Made by a program: the position numbers and the translations under genes
The notes under the pieces: generated by a model
Databases searched by the model: none
Seen by the model: only the letters and a program-made list of their open reading frames with translations
Told to the model about the DNA's origin: nothing
Origin: Nocardia pseudobrasiliensis NBRC 108224
Lineage (GTDB): Bacteria > Actinomycetota > Actinomycetes > Mycobacteriales > Mycobacteriaceae
Length of the DNA: 64,000 nt
Direction: 5' to 3'
Assembly (NCBI RefSeq): GCF_001613105.1
Contig: NZ_BDBS01000052.1
Coordinates: forward strand, 1-64,000
Shown: in pieces, positions 36,403-44,926 of the stretch
Numbering within the stretch: position 1 is the first letter of the stretch
How the letters are laid out: the number at the start of each line of letters is the position of its first letter

Positions 36403-36466
36403 CTCGCTCCTAGGTTGTGCTTCGAGAATTGGAGTTTACTCTGCTGGTCCGATGGGCGTGTGACCC

Positions 36467-36494
36467 TTGACACAGGCCTTCAGCGGTTTATTGT
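36467..36494 (+). promoter_or_regulatory. Sigma70/SigA-like promoter for the DUF4254-type gene
   Basis: TTGACA (36467-36472), a 16-bp spacer, then TATTGT (36489-36494). The predicted start of transcription is near 36501, about 40 nt before the GTG at 36542. The perfect -35 box is unusual in such GC-rich DNA. Confidence 0.55.
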
Positions 36495-36541
36495 AATGAA
36501 GTCCTGAACGAGTGTTGTAACGGCGATGACGGCGAGGCAAC

Positions 36542-37075
36542 GTGGCGGGTTCGGAGACATCTCAGACGGTGGTCGTGGCACTGCCCGACGCACCCATTGG
36601 CGCGACTGCGGTCCAATCCTTGACGACCGGCCTACTGCCGAGTTCGGATATCTTGTTGCGTGCCTGTCGCGGCCACCGCGTCATCGGTGGGCCCCTGCTG
36701 TGGTTCGCGCGCGATCTCGCGGTGCTGCACGAGCGCCGCCTCATCGGTCGCGGCGGATCCGAGCCCGACAGCGATCCCACGACGATCATCGAAATCGAGC
36801 GCCGCCGAACCGAATTGGTCATGGCGATCGACGACTGGATCGCCCGCACGGTTCCACAGCATCGACTCGGCGCGACCCTGCACACCGAAACCATCGGCTC
36901 GGTCATCGACCGCCTCGCCGAGGCCTCGGTCCGCGCCCACCACGCCCTGATGACCCTGGACGCGAACGACGAAGTGCTGCACGGCGCCTGGCACCACTTG
37001 GCCGAATTGGCCGACGCCTACGACGATCTCGTCAACGACGTCCTCGCGGGGCGACGCCGACTCCCGGCCTGGTAA
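36542..37075 (+). CDS. DUF4254-type conserved protein
   Basis: 177 aa from GTG at 36542 (GAGG just upstream). All-helical, with RRRTELVMAIDDWI, a TIGSVIDRLAEASVRAHHA segment and a C-terminal WHHLAELADAYDDLVNDVL. This is the pattern of actinobacterial DUF4254 proteins, which have no known function. It is transcribed towards espI and ends 8 bp before the espI stop. Confidence 0.65.
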   Translation: MAGSETSQTVVVALPDAPIGATAVQSLTTGLLPSSDILLRACRGHRVIGGPLLWFARDLAVLHERRLIGRGGSEPDSDPTTIIEIERRRTELVMAIDDWIARTVPQHRLGATLHTETIGSVIDRLAEASVRAHHALMTLDANDEVLHGAWHHLAELADAYDDLVNDVLAGRRRLPAW

Positions 37076-37083
37076 CCGCGCAA

Positions 37084-39342
37084 TCAAACACTGTAGCGTC
37101 GGTGGTCGGTGGCGAAATCGTCTGCGACGGTTGCGGCGAGCTCGACCAGGGCGCGCTTGGTGTTCTTGTGCAGGCGGGACAGGTCGATCTCGGCGCCCTC
37201 GGACAGATGGGCGTCGTAGGGGATGATGTGGACGGCGCGGCAGCGCGAGAGGAAGTATTCGCGCAGCTGCTGAATTCCGACATTCGGTGATCCCGGGCGC
37301 GGCAGGTTGATCACTACGACGGCATTGCGGACCAGGTGGTCGTGGCCGTGCAGGGACAACCAGTCAAGGGTGGCGGCGGCGCTGCGGGCGCCGTCGATCG
37401 CCGAGGACGAGATCAGCACCAGCGAATGCGCCAGTTCCAGTACGCCGCCCATGGCCGAATGCATCAGTCCCGTACCGCAGTCGGTGAGGATGATGTTGTA
37501 GAACCGCTGCAGGATGCGCGCGACCTTGCGGTACTCCTCGTCGCTGAATGCCTCCGAGGCGGCCGGATCCCGCTCACTGGCAAGGACTTCCAGTCGGCTG
37601 GTCGCCTGCGAGGTATGCCTGCGCACATCGGAGTACGAGCGGATCGCCTGATCCAGCAGCAGATCTCGCACCGTCGAACGGGTCTGCAGCGGCACCCGCT
37701 GCGACAGCGTGCCGAAGTCCGGATTGGCGTCCACGGCGATCACCCGGTCGCCGCGGATGGACGCGAAGATCGAGCCGATACCCATGGTCGTCGTGGTCTT
37801 GCCGACGCCGCCCTTGAGCGAGAGCACCGCGATCCGATAGTCGCCGCGCACGGGCTGGCGAATCCGCGCCACCAGTTCCTGCAGCCGCCGCTCCTCGGCC
37901 GACATGCCCGGATTGATTGCGCCACCGGACATATGGTGCACCGCCCGACGCCAGCCCGAACCGGCCGCCTTTTTCGCCCGGCGCACCGGAACATCGTCCA
38001 GCGAGGGCGGCGGGCCCTGGTGCCCGTACTGCGGCGGATACTGCTGCTGCGGCGGCGGAGTCGCGCCCCAGGGCGGAGCGGCCTGCTGCCACTGCCCACC
38101 CTGCTGCGGAGGATAGGGCTGCTGCGGAGCGTAATTCGGTGCGCCGGAATTCATTCCGGAATACGGACCCGGCACGTAATCGTCGCCGACCGGAGCCTGC
38201 GACGCGTTGCGCGGTCCCTGCGGCGTCTCGGATTGCGGCGCGTGCGGTCCCGGGGCGTGCGGCATATACGGCCCCGGCGCAGGTGTGTCCGACTGCGGCG
38301 CACGAGTTGTGGGTGCGAACGGTCCGGGCGCGGGTGCGTCCGTTTGCGGCGCGGGTGTTGTGGGCGCGAAGGGAGCGGACGCGTCGGGTTGTGGTGTGCG
38401 CGTTGTGGGCGCGAACGGGCCCGGGGCGGGGGCGTCCGAATGCGGCGCGGGTGGGGTGTTCGGGGCGAACTGGTTGGCGGTGTCCGATTGCGGAGTTTGC
38501 CGCGGGAGTGGGGACGGGGCCTCGGGCAGCGGGGGGCGGGAGTTCGGGTCGGTGAATGCCGTTGTCGAGGGGCTCTGTCCGCTCTGCGTCGGATGCGGGA
38601 GCGAATCGGGCTGGGCCGCAGTCGGTTCCGGGGCGCGCATCGGGGTCAGCCACGGCGGCGGCTGATCGTTGGACGGCGGTTCGGTCTGCGACAGGTCCGG
38701 AAGTCGTTCGGGCGCGGCGTGTTCCGGCGGCTCGGGCAGCGGCGGTCGGCTCGCGGCGCGGTCCGGTGGCGGCGGGAGGTCGGGGCGGCTCATCCGGGTG
38801 GTCGGCTCGGCGGCCGTCGGATCCGCGACGTCGGCGGTATTCGAATGCGCCTGCGGCACCGGCGCAGGCGGTGCCTGCCAGGCCGGGGTCTCGGCCGTCG
38901 GTGTCGATGGGTTCTGCTGGCCCGGCCACTGTTCGGACCGCAGCGAGGGAGCTTCGGCCTGCCAGTGTGGCGGCGGGGGAGCCTGTTCGCCACCATTGGT
39001 CGGGGTCGGCGAATTCTGGTATGGCAGTTGGAATTCGCCGCCGTGGCGCTGGGGGAGCGGGGGCAGATTCTGCGGCGGTTCGGGCAGCGTCTCGCCATTG
39101 GGGCGGACGGGCTCCTCGTGCTCCTCGGCCTCGGATTTGTCACGGCGCCAACCGATGCGGCGCTTCTTGGCGCCCTCGGCCTCCTCGGATCTACGCCGCC
39201 CCTTCCGGCGCGACGCGGCCTCCTCCGGAATCAGATCCTCTTGCGGCAGATTCTGAACGGGGGCCTCGTAACCGGACTGCGTGACCTCACTCTCGGACAG
39301 CCACGGCGGCAGCATCGGCAGGCCGTCGTCGTTACGACTCAC
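37084..39342 (-). CDS. espI: EspI-like ParA/MinD-family ATPase with proline-rich N-terminal half
   Basis: 752 aa from GTG at 39342 (GAGGT 6 nt upstream). Residues 1-90 are charged (RRKGRRRSEE). About 90-450 is a Pro/Gln-rich disordered region with repeats. About 500-745 is a MinD/ParA-like domain with a deviant Walker A KGGVGKTT (510-517) and DANPDFGTLSQRV. EspI in ESX-1 loci has the same build and is linked to ATP-dependent control of secretion. Here it is separated from eccC by three non-ESX genes. Confidence 0.87.
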   Translation of the reverse strand: MSRNDDGLPMLPPWLSESEVTQSGYEAPVQNLPQEDLIPEEAASRRKGRRRSEEAEGAKKRRIGWRRDKSEAEEHEEPVRPNGETLPEPPQNLPPLPQRHGGEFQLPYQNSPTPTNGGEQAPPPPHWQAEAPSLRSEQWPGQQNPSTPTAETPAWQAPPAPVPQAHSNTADVADPTAAEPTTRMSRPDLPPPPDRAASRPPLPEPPEHAAPERLPDLSQTEPPSNDQPPPWLTPMRAPEPTAAQPDSLPHPTQSGQSPSTTAFTDPNSRPPLPEAPSPLPRQTPQSDTANQFAPNTPPAPHSDAPAPGPFAPTTRTPQPDASAPFAPTTPAPQTDAPAPGPFAPTTRAPQSDTPAPGPYMPHAPGPHAPQSETPQGPRNASQAPVGDDYVPGPYSGMNSGAPNYAPQQPYPPQQGGQWQQAAPPWGATPPPQQQYPPQYGHQGPPPSLDDVPVRRAKKAAGSGWRRAVHHMSGGAINPGMSAEERRLQELVARIRQPVRGDYRIAVLSLKGGVGKTTTTMGIGSIFASIRGDRVIAVDANPDFGTLSQRVPLQTRSTVRDLLLDQAIRSYSDVRRHTSQATSRLEVLASERDPAASEAFSDEEYRKVARILQRFYNIILTDCGTGLMHSAMGGVLELAHSLVLISSSAIDGARSAAATLDWLSLHGHDHLVRNAVVVINLPRPGSPNVGIQQLREYFLSRCRAVHIIPYDAHLSEGAEIDLSRLHKNTKRALVELAATVADDFATDHRRYSV
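38306..38470 (-). repeat. Degenerate 45-51-bp repeats in espI
   Basis: GTTGTGGG(T/C)GCGAA starts at 38306, 38357 and 38402 on the plus strand. On the coding strand the copies give APxPGPFAPTT-like units (PFAPTTR, PFAPTTP). Offsets of 51 and 45 bp keep the frame. The array lies within the disordered proline-rich part. Confidence 0.75.
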
Positions 39343-39609
39343 AACGCACCTCGCAGGCGCTCGAGCTCAGCTCCGCGGGCTCCCGAGGGCGCTGCGCACC
39401 ACACTCGCTCGCTGCGCTCCCTCACGGATCCCCCTGGATCTGCTGGTACCGGATTACCTGGACAGCCGGTAGTTTACGCGAGCGCAATCGGGCGCGACGG
39501 ACCTGCCGCCCGGTCGGGCCACCCGGAACCGATGCCCGGGTTGTTGTAGCGTGCCTCACACTCGGCGCGCTGCATTGCCGAGCCGTTGCGAGATCGGGAG
39601 CATGGCGGG

Positions 39610-40869
39610 ATGGCGACAACAGTCGAAGACGGTCGAAGCGGGGCGCGGCTCGACGAGCTCCCGATCCGGCCCATCCATCGCAGGCTGGTCGTCCTGGTCG
39701 GCATGGGGCTGTTCTTCGATCTCTACGAACTGTTCCTGGCCGGAACCATCACCGGCGTGCTGAAGCAGGAACTGCATCTGTCGACCTATCAGCTCTCGGG
39801 CATCCTCGCCTCGGCCTTCGCTGGACAGTTCGTCGGCGCGCTGGTGCTGGGCCGATTGTCGGATCTGTTCGGCCGCCGCCGGATGTTCATGATCAATATC
39901 GGCATCTACGCGGGCTTCACGCTGCTGGGCGCGTTCAGCCCGAACGTCTGGTTCCTGATGGCCACCCGCGCGCTGGCCGGTCTCGGCATCGGGGCGGAGA
40001 TGACGGTCTCCGACACCTATCTGTCCGAGGTGATGCCCGCGCAGGTGCGCGGCCGAATGATCGCCATCGCCTACACCATCGGCTTCTGCGCGGTGCCGAC
40101 CGTCGGCTTCCTGGCCCGCTGGCTGGTGCCGCTGCATCCGATGGGCATCGACGGCTGGCGATGGCTGTTCGTGATCGGCGGCCTCGGCGCGGCGCTGGTA
40201 TTCGTGGCGCGACGACATATGCCGGAGTCCCCGAAGTGGCTGGCGCGGCAGCAGGAGACCGCCGAGCGGGTGCCGTTCACGCGAATCCTGCGGCCGCCCT
40301 TCCGAACTCGCACGCTGCTGTTCGGCGCGGTGATGATCCTGCAGGTGTTCGGCTACTACGGCTTCGGCACGCTGGCCGTGCTGGTGCTGCAGGCCAAGGG
40401 CTTCACGGTGGTCAATTCGCTCGGCTATCTGGCCGTCACCTATCTGGGCTATCCGATCGGATCGCTGCTGACCATTCCGCTCATCGAACGCGTCGAGCGC
40501 AAATATCTGGTGATCGGCACCACCGCGCTCATGGCGATCTTCGGACTGATCTTCGGCTTCGCGACCGCGGTGCCGCTGATCCTGCTGTCGGGCGGGCTGT
40601 TCACCGTGAGCAGCAATATCTTCTCCGACGCGATCCACACCTATCTGCCGGAATCGTTCCCGACCAGTGTGCGGGGGACCGCGTCGGGCGCGACCTATTC
40701 GCTGTCCAAGCTCAGCACCGCGATTCAGCCGTTCCTGCTGCTGCCGGTGCTGGAGAACCACGGTCCGGGCGCGGTCTTCTCGATCATCACCGCGGCGTTG
40801 GTGCTCATGATCGGATTGCTCGTGGTCTGGGGCCCGCTGACCGGACGCGAGCCGCTCGCGCCCGCATAA
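39610..40869 (+). CDS. MFS transporter, sugar-porter/NiaP-like
   Basis: 419 aa from ATG at 39610 (GGGAG 9 nt upstream; a TTG 24 bp earlier is less likely). Twelve predicted membrane segments. The loop 2-3 signature GRLSDLFGRRR and PESPKWLARQQE after segment 6 are typical of the sugar-porter-like MFS branch, which includes NiaP nicotinate and aromatic-acid carriers. The substrate is not decidable. It stands alone between espI (divergent) and infA. Confidence 0.88.
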   Translation: MATTVEDGRSGARLDELPIRPIHRRLVVLVGMGLFFDLYELFLAGTITGVLKQELHLSTYQLSGILASAFAGQFVGALVLGRLSDLFGRRRMFMINIGIYAGFTLLGAFSPNVWFLMATRALAGLGIGAEMTVSDTYLSEVMPAQVRGRMIAIAYTIGFCAVPTVGFLARWLVPLHPMGIDGWRWLFVIGGLGAALVFVARRHMPESPKWLARQQETAERVPFTRILRPPFRTRTLLFGAVMILQVFGYYGFGTLAVLVLQAKGFTVVNSLGYLAVTYLGYPIGSLLTIPLIERVERKYLVIGTTALMAIFGLIFGFATAVPLILLSGGLFTVSSNIFSDAIHTYLPESFPTSVRGTASGATYSLSKLSTAIQPFLLLPVLENHGPGAVFSIITAALVLMIGLLVVWGPLTGREPLAPA

Positions 40870-41063
40870 CCGACCCTATTTGGTCGAACGCATCACTCGC
40901 GGGTAAGCTTGACCGGCGGTGCACCTACCCGTCGGTCGCTTCATGTCCGCATGTCGCTTTCGTCAGAGTATGGCACCGGGTCGACGCAAGCGCACGACAT
41001 TGCAGTGACAGCCAACCGAAAGCCTAGCCAACCAGGCTGGGCCCAACCGGGATCGCGGAGGAT

Positions 41064-41285
41064 ATGGCGAAGAAGGAAGGGGCCATCGAGGTCGAGGGCC
41101 GAGTAATCGAGCCGTTGCCCAATGCGATGTTCCGGATCGAGCTGGAGAACGGTCACAAGGTGCTCGCGCACATCAGCGGCAAGATGCGGCAGCACTACAT
41201 CCGCATCCTGCCCGAGGACCGCGTGGTGGTGGAGCTTTCGCCCTACGACCTGACTCGCGGTCGCATCGTCTACCGCTACAAGTGA
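41064..41285 (+). CDS. infA: Translation initiation factor IF-1
   Basis: 73 aa, the standard length. MAKKEGAIEVEGRVIEPLPN and the rest of the OB-fold (KVLAHISGKMR, RIVYRYK) are essentially the actinobacterial IF-1 sequence. GGAGGA precedes the ATG. It heads the ribosomal gene run after a 194-bp leader in which no confident promoter was seen. Confidence 0.99.
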   Translation: MAKKEGAIEVEGRVIEPLPNAMFRIELENGHKVLAHISGKMRQHYIRILPEDRVVVELSPYDLTRGRIVYRYK

Positions 41286-41327
41286 CCGCGCCGCGCGCGG
41301 ACCTGGTTCGGGACGACGGATAAAGAC

Positions 41328-41351
41328 TTCCCCGGTCGTTGGACCGGGGAA
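41328..41351 (+). terminator. Perfect 10-bp hairpin between infA and rpmJ
   Basis: TTCCCCGGTC (41328-41337), loop GTTG, GACCGGGGAA (41342-41351), followed by AAACTGTGTT rather than a U-run. It could be a factor-assisted terminator, attenuator or processing site that separates infA from rpmJ expression. Confidence 0.6.
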
Positions 41352-41396
41352 AAACTGTGTTCACACCCCTGTGAACCACAACCAGATTGGACGGAC

Positions 41397-41510
41397 GTGA
41401 AGGTTCAGCCCAGCGTCAAGAAGATCTGCGAGAAGTGCAAGGTGATCCGCCGTAACGGGCGGGTCATGGTGATCTGCGACAACCTGCGCCACAAGCAGCG
41501 CCAGGGCTAG
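41397..41510 (+). CDS. rpmJ: 50S ribosomal protein L36
   Basis: 37 aa from GTG at 41397, in the expected place between infA and rpsM. The zinc-ribbon form: C11, C14, C27 and H32 (CEKCKVIRR, VICDNLRHKQRQG). Confidence 0.98.
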   Translation: MKVQPSVKKICEKCKVIRRNGRVMVICDNLRHKQRQG

Positions 41511-41528
41511 TCGTAGAGCACGATCGCA

Positions 41529-41545
41529 GTTCTGCTTGACAGAAC
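41529..41545 (+). promoter_or_regulatory. Small inverted repeat in the rpsM leader
   Basis: GTTCTG-CTTGA-CAGAAC, 19 bp past the rpmJ stop and 142 bp before rpsM. The 176-bp leader is long for this operon, so ribosomal-protein autoregulation is possible. The evidence is only the repeat. Confidence 0.35.
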
Positions 41546-41686
41546 AAAGAAGACCTCCCAGCGCCACTGGGTCATCGACGAGCCCGCGAGGGCGGATGCC
41601 CAATTACCCCCGGTACGGAGGCCGGGGCCCCACTACGAGGGGACGGACAGGGAGCAGACCTCCGCAACCATTAAGGAATCGCCACC

Positions 41687-42058
41687 ATGGCACGTCTGAT
41701 GGGCGTCGATCTCCCGCGCGAGAAGCGCATGGAGATCGCACTGACCTACATTTTCGGCATCGGCCGTACCCGCGCCAAGGAGATCCTCGAGAACACGGGC
41801 GTCAGCCCCGACACTCGCGCCAAGGATCTCACCGACGACGATCTGACCAAGCTTCGCGACTTCATCGAGGCGTCGGAATTCAAGGTCGAGGGTGACCTGC
41901 GCCGTGAGGTGCAGGCCGATATCCGTCGCAAGATCGAGATCGGCTGCTACCAGGGCATCCGCCACCGTCGCCACCTCCCGGTGCGTGGTCAGCGGACCAA
42001 GACCAATGCGCGTACGCGCAAGGGTCCGAAGAAGACCGTCGCCGGCAAGAAGAAGTAG
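41687..42058 (+). CDS. rpsM: 30S ribosomal protein S13
   Basis: 123 aa. MARLMGVDLPREKRMEIALTY, the helix-hairpin-helix GIGRTRAKEIL, and the basic tail RGQRTKTNARTRKGPKKT are diagnostic (quoted in parts). S13 heads the 30S and contacts tRNA and L5. It is followed at 9 bp by rpsK. Confidence 0.99.
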   Translation: MARLMGVDLPREKRMEIALTYIFGIGRTRAKEILENTGVSPDTRAKDLTDDDLTKLRDFIEASEFKVEGDLRREVQADIRRKIEIGCYQGIRHRRHLPVRGQRTKTNARTRKGPKKTVAGKKK

Positions 42059-42067
42059 GGATAACCG

Positions 42068-42481
42068 ATGCCTCCGAAGAGTCGGGCCTCCGGCCCCAAG
42101 AAGACCCAGAAGTCGCGTCGCCGGGACAAGAAGAACGTTCCGCACGGCAACGCGCACATCAAGTCCACGTTCAACAACACGATCGTGTCGATCACCGACC
42201 CGCAGGGCAACGTCATCTCCTGGGCGTCCTCGGGCCACGTCGGCTTCAAGGGTTCGCGCAAGTCGACCCCGTTCGCCGCGCAGCTCGCCGCCGAGAACGC
42301 TGCCCGCAAGGCGCAGGAGCACGGCGTCAAGAAGGTCGACGTGTTCGTCAAGGGCCCGGGTTCGGGCCGTGAGACCGCGATCCGCTCGCTGCAGGCCGCC
42401 GGCCTCGAGGTGGGCACGATCTCCGACGTCACCCCGCAGCCGCACAACGGTTGCCGTCCGCCCAAGCGGCGTCGCGTCTAA
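42068..42481 (+). CDS. rpsK: 30S ribosomal protein S11
   Basis: 137 aa. The core NVPHGNAHIKSTFNNTIVSI-type sequence, GPGSGRETAIRSLQ and the C-terminal PHNGCRPPKRRRV are diagnostic of S11, which lies on the 30S platform. Normal length for actinobacteria with a basic N-terminal extension. Confidence 0.99.
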   Translation: MPPKSRASGPKKTQKSRRRDKKNVPHGNAHIKSTFNNTIVSITDPQGNVISWASSGHVGFKGSRKSTPFAAQLAAENAARKAQEHGVKKVDVFVKGPGSGRETAIRSLQAAGLEVGTISDVTPQPHNGCRPPKRRRV

Positions 42482-42505
42482 GCGGGAAGGAAGGTTTAGA
42501 GAACT

Positions 42506-43111
42506 ATGGCTCGTTACACCGGCCCCATCACCCGCAAGTCGCGTCGTCTGCGTGTCGACCTCGTCGGAGGCGACCAGGCGTTCGAGCGTCGTCCTTACCC
42601 GCCGGGCCAGCACGGCCGCGCGCGGATCAAGGAGTCCGAGTACCTGATGCAGCTGCAGGAGAAGCAGAAGGCTCGCTTCTCCTACGGCATCCTCGAGCGT
42701 CAGTTCGCGACGTACTACAAGGAAGCCCACCGGCAGAAGGGCAAGACCGGCGACAACCTGCTGCGTCTGCTCGAGACCCGGCTGGACAACGTCGTGTACC
42801 GCGCCGGTCTGGCCCGGACCCGTCGTCAGGCCCGTCAGCTGGTCTCGCACGGCCACTTCCTGGTCAACGGCGTCAAGGTGAACGTCCCGAGCTTCCAGGT
42901 GTCGCAGTACGACATCATCGATGTCAAGGACAAGTCGCTGGCGACCCTGCCGTTCCAGGTGGCGCGGGAGACCTACGGCGACCGCCCGATCCCGGGCTGG
43001 CTGCAGGTCGTGCCGAACCGGCTGCGGATCCTGGTCCACCAGCTGCCGGAGCGCGCGCAGATCGACGTGCCGATCAACGAACAGCTCATCGTCGAGTACT
43101 ACTCGAAGTAA
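42506..43111 (+). CDS. rpsD: 30S ribosomal protein S4
   Basis: 201 aa. The N-terminus MARYTGPITRKSRR lacks the zinc-binding cysteines, so this is the zinc-free form. The S4 RNA-binding domain RLDNVVYRAGLARTRRQAR...VNG follows. A primary 16S-binding protein and, in many bacteria, the autoregulator of this operon. A strong hairpin separates it from rpoA. Confidence 0.99.
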   Translation: MARYTGPITRKSRRLRVDLVGGDQAFERRPYPPGQHGRARIKESEYLMQLQEKQKARFSYGILERQFATYYKEAHRQKGKTGDNLLRLLETRLDNVVYRAGLARTRRQARQLVSHGHFLVNGVKVNVPSFQVSQYDIIDVKDKSLATLPFQVARETYGDRPIPGWLQVVPNRLRILVHQLPERAQIDVPINEQLIVEYYSK

Positions 43112-43134
43112 GCGGTTCGAGCTTGCTGTCCTCG

Positions 43135-43162
43135 CCCCGGCATTCCAGTGCGAATGCCGGGG
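43135..43162 (+). promoter_or_regulatory. 11-bp hairpin between rpsD and rpoA
   Basis: CCCCGGCATTC (43135-43145), a 6-nt loop, GAATGCCGGGG (43152-43162). There is no following U-run. The predicted role is tuning of rpoA relative to the ribosomal genes, as an attenuator or RNase processing site. Confidence 0.5.
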
Positions 43163-43220
43163 GCCGGGGAACCAATTCGTGGGTGTCAAATAGCGGGCGC
43201 CCCTGAAGGAGGAGATCCTC

Positions 43221-44279
43221 ATGCTGATTTCACAGCGACCGACGCTGACCGAAGAGGTCGTGACCGAGAACCGGTCGCGGTTCACCATCGAACCGCTGGA
43301 GCCGGGCTTCGGTTACACCCTCGGCAACTCGCTGCGCCGCACGCTGCTGTCGTCCATTCCGGGCGCGGCCGTCACCAGCATCCGCATCGACGGCGTGCTG
43401 CACGAGTTCACCACCGTCCCGGGCGTGAAGGAGGATGTCACCGACATCATCCTGAACCTCAAGGGCCTGGTCGTGTCGTCCGAAGAGGACGAGCCGGTCA
43501 CCATGTACGTCCGCAAGAGTGGCCCGGGCGCCGTCATCGCCGGTGACATCGTGCCCCCGGCCGGTGTGACGGTCCACAACCCGGATATGCACATCGCCAC
43601 CCTGAACGACAAGGGCAAGTTGGAGATCGAGCTCGTCGTCGAGCGCGGTCGCGGCTACGTCCCGGCCGTGCAGAACAAGGCCTCGGGCGCGGAAATCGGC
43701 CGGATCCCGGTGGATTCGATCTACTCTCCGGTGCTGAAGGTGACCTACAAGGTCGAGGCGACCCGTGTCGAGCAGCGCACCGACTTCGACCGGCTCATCC
43801 TGGATGTCGAGACCAAGAACTCGATCTCCCCGCGGGATGCGCTGGCGTCGGCCGGTAAGACCCTGGTCGAGCTGTTCGGCCTGGCGCGTGAGCTGAACGT
43901 GGAGGCCGAGGGTATCGAGATCGGGCCCAGCCCGGCCGAGGCGGACCACATCGCCTCGTTCGCGCTGCCGATCGAGGACCTGGACCTCACCGTGCGGTCG
44001 TACAACTGCCTCAAGCGCGAGGGTGTGCACACCGTCGGCGAGCTGGTCGCTCGCACCGAATCGGATCTGCTGGACATCCGCAACTTCGGGCAGAAGTCCA
44101 TCGACGAGGTGAAGGTCAAGCTGCATTCGCTGGGCCTGTCGCTCAAGGACAGCCCGGCCTCCTTCGATCCCTCCAGCGTCGTCGGCTACGACGCCGCCAG
44201 CGGGACCTGGAGCGACAGCGGCTCGTTCAGCGACACCGACAGCGGCGAGCAGGATTACGCCGAAACCGAACAGCTCTAG
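43221..44279 (+). CDS. rpoA: RNA polymerase alpha subunit
   Basis: 352 aa, ATG after GGAGGAGA. The N-terminal assembly domain (about 1-230) includes FTIEPLEPGFGYTLGNSLRR. The C-terminal DNA/activator-binding domain (about 255-315) includes LKREGVHTVGELVART and IRNFGQKSIDEVK. The acidic tail is typical of actinobacteria. Confidence 0.99.
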   Translation: MLISQRPTLTEEVVTENRSRFTIEPLEPGFGYTLGNSLRRTLLSSIPGAAVTSIRIDGVLHEFTTVPGVKEDVTDIILNLKGLVVSSEEDEPVTMYVRKSGPGAVIAGDIVPPAGVTVHNPDMHIATLNDKGKLEIELVVERGRGYVPAVQNKASGAEIGRIPVDSIYSPVLKVTYKVEATRVEQRTDFDRLILDVETKNSISPRDALASAGKTLVELFGLARELNVEAEGIEIGPSPAEADHIASFALPIEDLDLTVRSYNCLKREGVHTVGELVARTESDLLDIRNFGQKSIDEVKVKLHSLGLSLKDSPASFDPSSVVGYDAASGTWSDSGSFSDTDSGEQDYAETEQL

Positions 44280-44326
44280 GCCGCCGGGGCCGCAGCCCCG
44301 CTGGTCTTTCCTAAGGAGAACAACCA

Positions 44327-44848
44327 ATGCCCAAGCCCAAGAAGGGTGCTCGCTTCGGCGGGTCGGCGTCGCACCAGAAGGCGATCTTCGCCAATCTGGC
44401 CACGGCGCTTTTTGAGCACGGTCGGATCACGACCACCGAGGCCAAGGCCAAGGCGCTGCGCCCCTACGCCGAGAAGCTCGTCACCAAGGCGAAGGCCGGC
44501 TCCCTTGCCGACCGTCGCGAGGTGCTCAAGGTGATCCGCAACAAGGATGTGGTCCACGAACTCTTCGCCAACATCGGACCGTCGTTCGAGGGCCGCGAGG
44601 GTGGCTACACCCGGATCATCAAGACCGTCCCCCGCAAGGGCGACAACGCGCCGATGGCCATCATCGAGCTGGTTCGGGAGAAGACCGTGACCAACGAGGC
44701 CGATCGCGCTCGCCGGGTGGCTGCGTCGCAGAAGAAGGTCGAGGAGGCCCCGGTCGAGGAGACCAAGGCCGAGGAGACCAAGGCCGAGGCCGTCGAGGCC
44801 GAGGCTCCGGCCGCCGAGGAGAAGGCTGCCGAGGAAAAGGGCGAGTAA
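44327..44848 (+). CDS. rplQ: 50S ribosomal protein L17 with acidic C-terminal tail
   Basis: 173 aa. The conserved L17 core (about 1-125) has RFGGSASHQKAIFANLATAL and RPYAEKLVTKAK. A low-complexity Glu/Ala/Lys extension of about 45 residues (EETKAEETKAEA) follows, as in many actinobacterial L17 proteins. The DNA of the tail is internally repetitive. Confidence 0.98.
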   Translation: MPKPKKGARFGGSASHQKAIFANLATALFEHGRITTTEAKAKALRPYAEKLVTKAKAGSLADRREVLKVIRNKDVVHELFANIGPSFEGREGGYTRIIKTVPRKGDNAPMAIIELVREKTVTNEADRARRVAASQKKVEEAPVEETKAEETKAEAVEAEAPAAEEKAAEEKGE

Positions 44849-44868
44849 TTCGCTCCCTCACCTGACGC

Positions 44869-44904
44869 GCGAGCCCGCCGTCCCCTCCGGGTCGGCGGGC
44901 TCGC
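44869..44904 (+). terminator. Hairpin after rplQ
   Basis: GCGAGCCCGCCG (44869-44880) pairs with CGGCGGGCTCGC (44893-44904) around a 12-nt loop, followed by TCATGTTAA. A strong GC stem with a poor T-run. It lies 22 bp before truA, so readthrough or attenuation is possible. Confidence 0.65.
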
Positions 44905-44926
44905 TCATGTTAACCAGGAGGTCGCT

